Notes under the pieces: generated by a model | Seen by the model: only the letters and a program-made list of their open reading frames with translations | Told to the model about the DNA's origin: nothing | The model's database searches: none | Part shown: positions 12,926 through 15,962 of the stretch, piece after piece | Numbering within the stretch: position 1 is the stretch's first letter | Layout of the letters: every line of letters starts with the position of its first letter | Source: Erysipelotrichaceae bacterium | Lineage (GTDB): Bacteria > Bacillota_I > Bacilli_A > Erysipelotrichales > Erysipelotrichaceae | Direction: 5' to 3' | Assembly: GCA_017620435.1 (NCBI GenBank) | Contig: JAFZQL010000020.1 | Span: forward strand, 1 to 15,962 | Length of the DNA stretch: 15,962 nucleotides | Program-made: the position numbers and the translations under genes

Positions 12926-13868
12926 GTTTCAGTTCTCCTATGATCGATTCCAGGTAGAGATCGAAATCAAATGTCTGAATATCGTCGATCCCTTCTCCGG
13001 TCGTGACATATCTGACAGGAACGCCAGTAAGATGCTTGATCGGAATGATGATACCGCCCTTGGAAGTGCCGTCCATCTTAGTCAGAATAATGCCGTTGAG
13101 ATCCGTTACTTCATGGAAGAGCTCCGCCTGCGATAAACCGTTCTGTCCCGTATTGGCATCGATGACCAGCCATCTGTTGTGAGGAGCGCCTGGTATCTGC
13201 TTCGCGATCACCCTGTTCATCTTTTCCAGTTCATTCATCAGATTGATCTTGTTCTGAAGTCTGCCGGCTGTATCACAGATCAGGATATCCGCATTTTCCT
13301 TTAAGGCATATCGGCATCCTTCCACCAGAACGGAACTGGGATCCTGATTTTCTTTCCCGCTGACGCAAGGAACTTCCAGCATGTCCGCAAACCGTTTCAG
13401 CTGTTCCACCGCACCGGCTCTGAACGTATCCGCAGCAGTCAATACGACACTTTTCCCCTCTTCTTTATAAAGATGCGCCAGTTTAGCGCAGGTAGATGTC
13501 TTGCCGGAACCGTTAACTCCCGCCATCAGAATAACGGTAGGACCGTTTTCATTATAAACGGCTTCCTCTTCCGGCGTTTCGAAGTAAAGCTCTTTAAAAA
13601 CTTCTCCCAGCAGCTGCAGCATCTGTTCGGAATTCAGATAGAAAAACGACTCATCTTCTTTCTGCATAAAACGGTCACAGATCAGTTCTGCCGTCTGATA
13701 GCCGATATCAGCCTCGATCAGCGTGATCATCAGCTGTTCCATGAAATCGTTCTTGTTTTTGGTATTGTTTTCTGTAATAAAACGCAGTTTTCTGCCCAAA
13801 GTGTTCTTTGTCTTTGAAAACCCGTGTAGATATTTGTCTTTATCGGTATTCGAGGAAAAAAGACCCAT
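12915..13868 (-). CDS. ftsY: signal recognition particle receptor FtsY
   Basis: FtsY is the membrane-associated GTPase that receives SRP-ribosome complexes. The 317-residue protein is the short Firmicutes form, without a long acidic A domain: N domain about 15-105, then the G domain. GTPase motifs are G1 GVNGSGKT (117-124), DTFRAGAVEQL (147-157), DTAGR (199-203) and TKMDG (263-267), ending with the YVTTGEGIDDIQTFD block. G1 reads KTSTCAK rather than the usual KTTTxxK, a mild change that keeps the GxxGxGK[ST] core. The start ATG overlaps the smc stop by one base (TGATG). The smc-ftsY-ylxM order is typical of Firmicutes. Confidence 0.96.
   Translation of the reverse strand: MGLFSSNTDKDKYLHGFSKTKNTLGRKLRFITENNTKNKNDFMEQLMITLIEADIGYQTAELICDRFMQKEDESFFYLNSEQMLQLLGEVFKELYFETPEEEAVYNENGPTVILMAGVNGSGKTSTCAKLAHLYKEEGKSVVLTAADTFRAGAVEQLKRFADMLEVPCVSGKENQDPSSVLVEGCRYALKENADILICDTAGRLQNKINLMNELEKMNRVIAKQIPGAPHNRWLVIDANTGQNGLSQAELFHEVTDLNGIILTKMDGTSKGGIIIPIKHLTGVPVRYVTTGEGIDDIQTFDFDLYLESIIGELKHAA
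12990..12997 (-). other. GAGAAGGG octamer, possible SpoIIIE/FtsK recognition sequence
   Basis: The plus strand reads CCCTTCTC inside ftsY (GEG codons), so the octamer on the minus strand points left toward the dif-like site, opposite in strand to the two left-hand copies. Confidence 0.25.
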
Positions 13869-15962
13869 CAGGAAACTACCTCGCGGTTCTCTTCCGGTTC
13901 AGCCATCTCGATCGCATCGACCAGTTTGACCTTCAACAGCTGAGAAATGCCACGTTTCTGCATCGTAACACCATAGAGCGTATCGCACTGTTCCATCGTA
14001 CCAGGACGGTGCGTAATGATCAGAAACTGCGATCTGTCGGCAAATTCCTTGACATATTTCGCAAAACGCTCGACGTTGGCAACATCAAGAGAAGATTCAA
14101 TCTCGTCGAAAACGATCAGCGGCTGCGGTCTGACCTTCAGTATCGTAAACAGAACACAGATCGCAATCAAAGCCTTTTCGCCGCCTGAGAACAGACGGAT
14201 CGACTTTACGGCCTTCCCCGGAGGCTGGACATCGATATCGATACCGGTATTCAGGATATCGTCCGGATCTTCCAGGACCAGTCTGGCTCTGCCGCCGCCG
14301 AAAAGCTTGCCGAAAGTCTTCGGAAGCTCCGCATTGATCGCATCGAAAACTTCCGCAAACTGCGTTTTCATGATCTCGTCCATTTCATCGATCGCCTGCA
14401 GGATCTTGTCTCTTGAAGCGATCAGATCGTCGTAGTTCTTCTTCAGGAACTCATATCTCTCGTTGATTTCCTCAAATTCTTCCGGAGCGGCCATATTGAT
14501 GTTTCCCAGATCCTGTATTTCTCTTCTTAAGGAAATGACTTCATTTCTGGCGTCTTCGCTGATTTCAAGATCACAGTTTTCCAGCGCATATTCATAGGTC
14601 ATCTGATATTCGGAAGCAAGTCTAGAAAGATCCCCTTCCAGCTTCGTGGCGACGACTGCCTTGTTGGTGTTGATCTGCGCTACGGCATTCTTCGATTCAT
14701 CAAACTGTCTTCTGATCTGACGGATCTGCTGATCTTTGCGGTCGATATCGGCAGAAAGTTTCATTCTTTCTTCTCTCTTCAGTTTTAAGGAAGTCGAAAG
14801 CTCATCTTTTCTGGCGTAGTTTTCCGCCAGCTGCGCGATGACGGAATCCTCAATCGTTTCCTGTGACTTATTCGGAATGATCATGTCGTAGTCCGCCTGA
14901 AGTTTTTCATATTTCGCGCGTTTCGTATCGACGATAGGCTCTAGCTGGGCGATGGCGATACGCTTTTCCGTCAGCTGGGAATCCAGACTTTCTTTCTGGG
15001 ATACCAGGTCATTGTATTTTTTCACGGCGAGCTGGCCTTCGGCTTGATAAGAAACATAATCGTTCTGTATCCTGTTTAGCTCAGACTGAGCCGTGATCAG
15101 CGATATTTCATTCTTGACCTTGCCACCGGTCATGGAACCGCCCTTGTGGACGATATCCCCTTCCAGCGTCACGATCTTGTAACGGTAATTCAAAAGATTA
15201 GCCAGATTGTTGGCGTTTTCCAGATCGTCCGTAACGATCGTATTGCTTAAAAGACTCTCTCTGACGATGTCGAATTCCGAAGAACAGCTGCAGAAATCGG
15301 CCGCAACGCCAAGATAACCCTGCGTATTGTTGCAGATGATTTCATCTTCCTGTCTCAGATCATAGATCCTGCAGACGGTTTCCGGAAGGAAAGTGGCCCG
15401 TCCGGAACGGTTTTTCTTTAAGAAAGCAATCGCTTTTCTTGCCGCTTCTTCGTCTTTTGTTACGATATGATAGACGCTTCCTGCCAAAGCTGTGGCAATG
15501 GCTTCTTCGTATCCTTCATTCGGATGGATCTCCTGGCCGATAACGCCCATGATGCCGTAGAAAGAAGACTTGTTGTTCATGATTGCCTGAACGCCGGAAT
15601 GGCTGGCCGAAGAGAATGGATCGGAGATCACGTTCTTCAGGATCTCCATACGGCTGGACAGACGGCTGACAATACCTAAAGCCTCATCTTTCTTTAATGA
15701 AGCTTCCGCCAGTTCAATGACGGTATTCTCATGGTTCGTATTCAGCAGTTCCAGTTCCGTTCTTAGTTTATTGAGTCTTTCCAGACGGTCGTCGTATTCG
15801 TATTTCGCTTCGGCGATATGGGATTCCATTTCCTTGATCTTTTCTTCCGAAGATCCCATCTCAATGGCATATTTTCTCTTTTCGTCGATCTCGATCTTCC
15901 TCGCTTCCAGGATCTGAATCTCATTGATTACGTTCATCAGTCTTTCCTGGATGGAGTTGATC
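13868..15962 (-). CDS. smc: chromosome segregation protein SMC (N-terminal part missing)
   Basis: SMC, with ScpA and ScpB, forms the condensin that organises and segregates chromosomes. The frame is open to the right edge, so about 697 C-terminal residues of an expected 1,180 or so are visible. In order they are: the end of the first coiled coil, the hinge (from SHSGVQAIMN through GYEEAIATALAGSVYHIV, GRATFLPE and the LEGDIVHKGGSMTGG block), the long second coiled coil, and the C-terminal head. The head has signature LFSGGEKALIAICVLF (about 14172-14189), Walker B LIVFDEIESSLD and the ITHRPGTMEQCDTLYGVTMQ block. The signature and Walker B are intact. The Met codon at 15937 is internal; upstream codons remain open and coil-like. 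Walker A lies outside the window. smc leads into ftsY with a 1-nt overlap. Confidence 0.96.
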   Translation of the reverse strand, partial: INSIQERLMNVINEIQILEARKIEIDEKRKYAIEMGSSEEKIKEMESHIAEAKYEYDDRLERLNKLRTELELLNTNHENTVIELAEASLKKDEALGIVSRLSSRMEILKNVISDPFSSASHSGVQAIMNNKSSFYGIMGVIGQEIHPNEGYEEAIATALAGSVYHIVTKDEEAARKAIAFLKKNRSGRATFLPETVCRIYDLRQEDEIICNNTQGYLGVAADFCSCSSEFDIVRESLLSNTIVTDDLENANNLANLLNYRYKIVTLEGDIVHKGGSMTGGKVKNEISLITAQSELNRIQNDYVSYQAEGQLAVKKYNDLVSQKESLDSQLTEKRIAIAQLEPIVDTKRAKYEKLQADYDMIIPNKSQETIEDSVIAQLAENYARKDELSTSLKLKREERMKLSADIDRKDQQIRQIRRQFDESKNAVAQINTNKAVVATKLEGDLSRLASEYQMTYEYALENCDLEISEDARNEVISLRREIQDLGNINMAAPEEFEEINERYEFLKKNYDDLIASRDKILQAIDEMDEIMKTQFAEVFDAINAELPKTFGKLFGGGRARLVLEDPDDILNTGIDIDVQPPGKAVKSIRLFSGGEKALIAICVLFTILKVRPQPLIVFDEIESSLDVANVERFAKYVKEFADRSQFLIITHRPGTMEQCDTLYGVTMQKRGISQLLKVKLVDAIEMAEPEENREVVS

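Noticed and set aside
1..15962. CRISPR arrays, rRNA, tRNA, riboswitches or insertion sequences
   Set aside because: No spaced direct repeats, cloverleaf-like segments, transposase motifs or riboswitch-like leaders were recognised; the longer leaders needed for riboswitches are absent.

Overview
The window looks like a low-GC Firmicute chromosome, most likely in or near the Erysipelotrichia. This is inferred from protein character and from a Firmicutes-type gene order (nusB-xseA-xseB-ispA-dxs-recN, and smc-ftsY-ylxM). It is core chromosome: no insertion sequences, prophage, rRNA, tRNA or CRISPR were seen.

Layout. Positions 1-2284 (+ strand) carry the 3' part of an RluA-family pseudouridine synthase, a rhomboid protease and a dCMP deaminase. 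A DUF5662-type gene on the minus strand (2262-2837) converges on the deaminase. It diverges from the next operon across a 66-bp intergenic region with two TATAAT boxes. Positions 2904-9762 (+) form one tight operon of overlapping or abutting genes: nusB, xseA, xseB, ispA, a dxs-like gene split in two, recN and xerD. Positions 9763-10157 are an AT-rich non-coding gap. From 10158 to the right edge every gene is on the minus strand: hup (HU), nrnA, ackA, ylxM, ftsY and the C-terminal part of smc.

Two points stand out. First, a dif-like Xer recombination site (11 + 6 + 11 bp) lies at 9821-9848, 58 bp downstream of the xerD-type gene. Apart from the DUF5662 gene, genes on both sides point toward this gap, as expected if the chromosome's replication terminus is here. 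Three GAGAAGGG octamers, the B. subtilis SpoIIIE recognition sequence, also all point toward the site. Second, the dxs slot holds a DXS homologue that has lost nearly all recognisable thiamine-diphosphate, Mg2+ and catalytic residues. It is cut by a single in-frame TAA at the linker between its first two domains. Both halves stay open for 284 and 258 codons, so this may be a two-part pseudoenzyme rather than simple decay.

Functionally the window joins RNA modification and transcription (RluA family, NusB), DNA repair and chromosome processing (exonuclease VII, RecN, Xer, HU, SMC), isoprenoid synthesis (IspA), SRP targeting (FtsY, YlxM), nucleotide turnover (dCMP deaminase, NrnA) and acetate/ATP metabolism (AckA).
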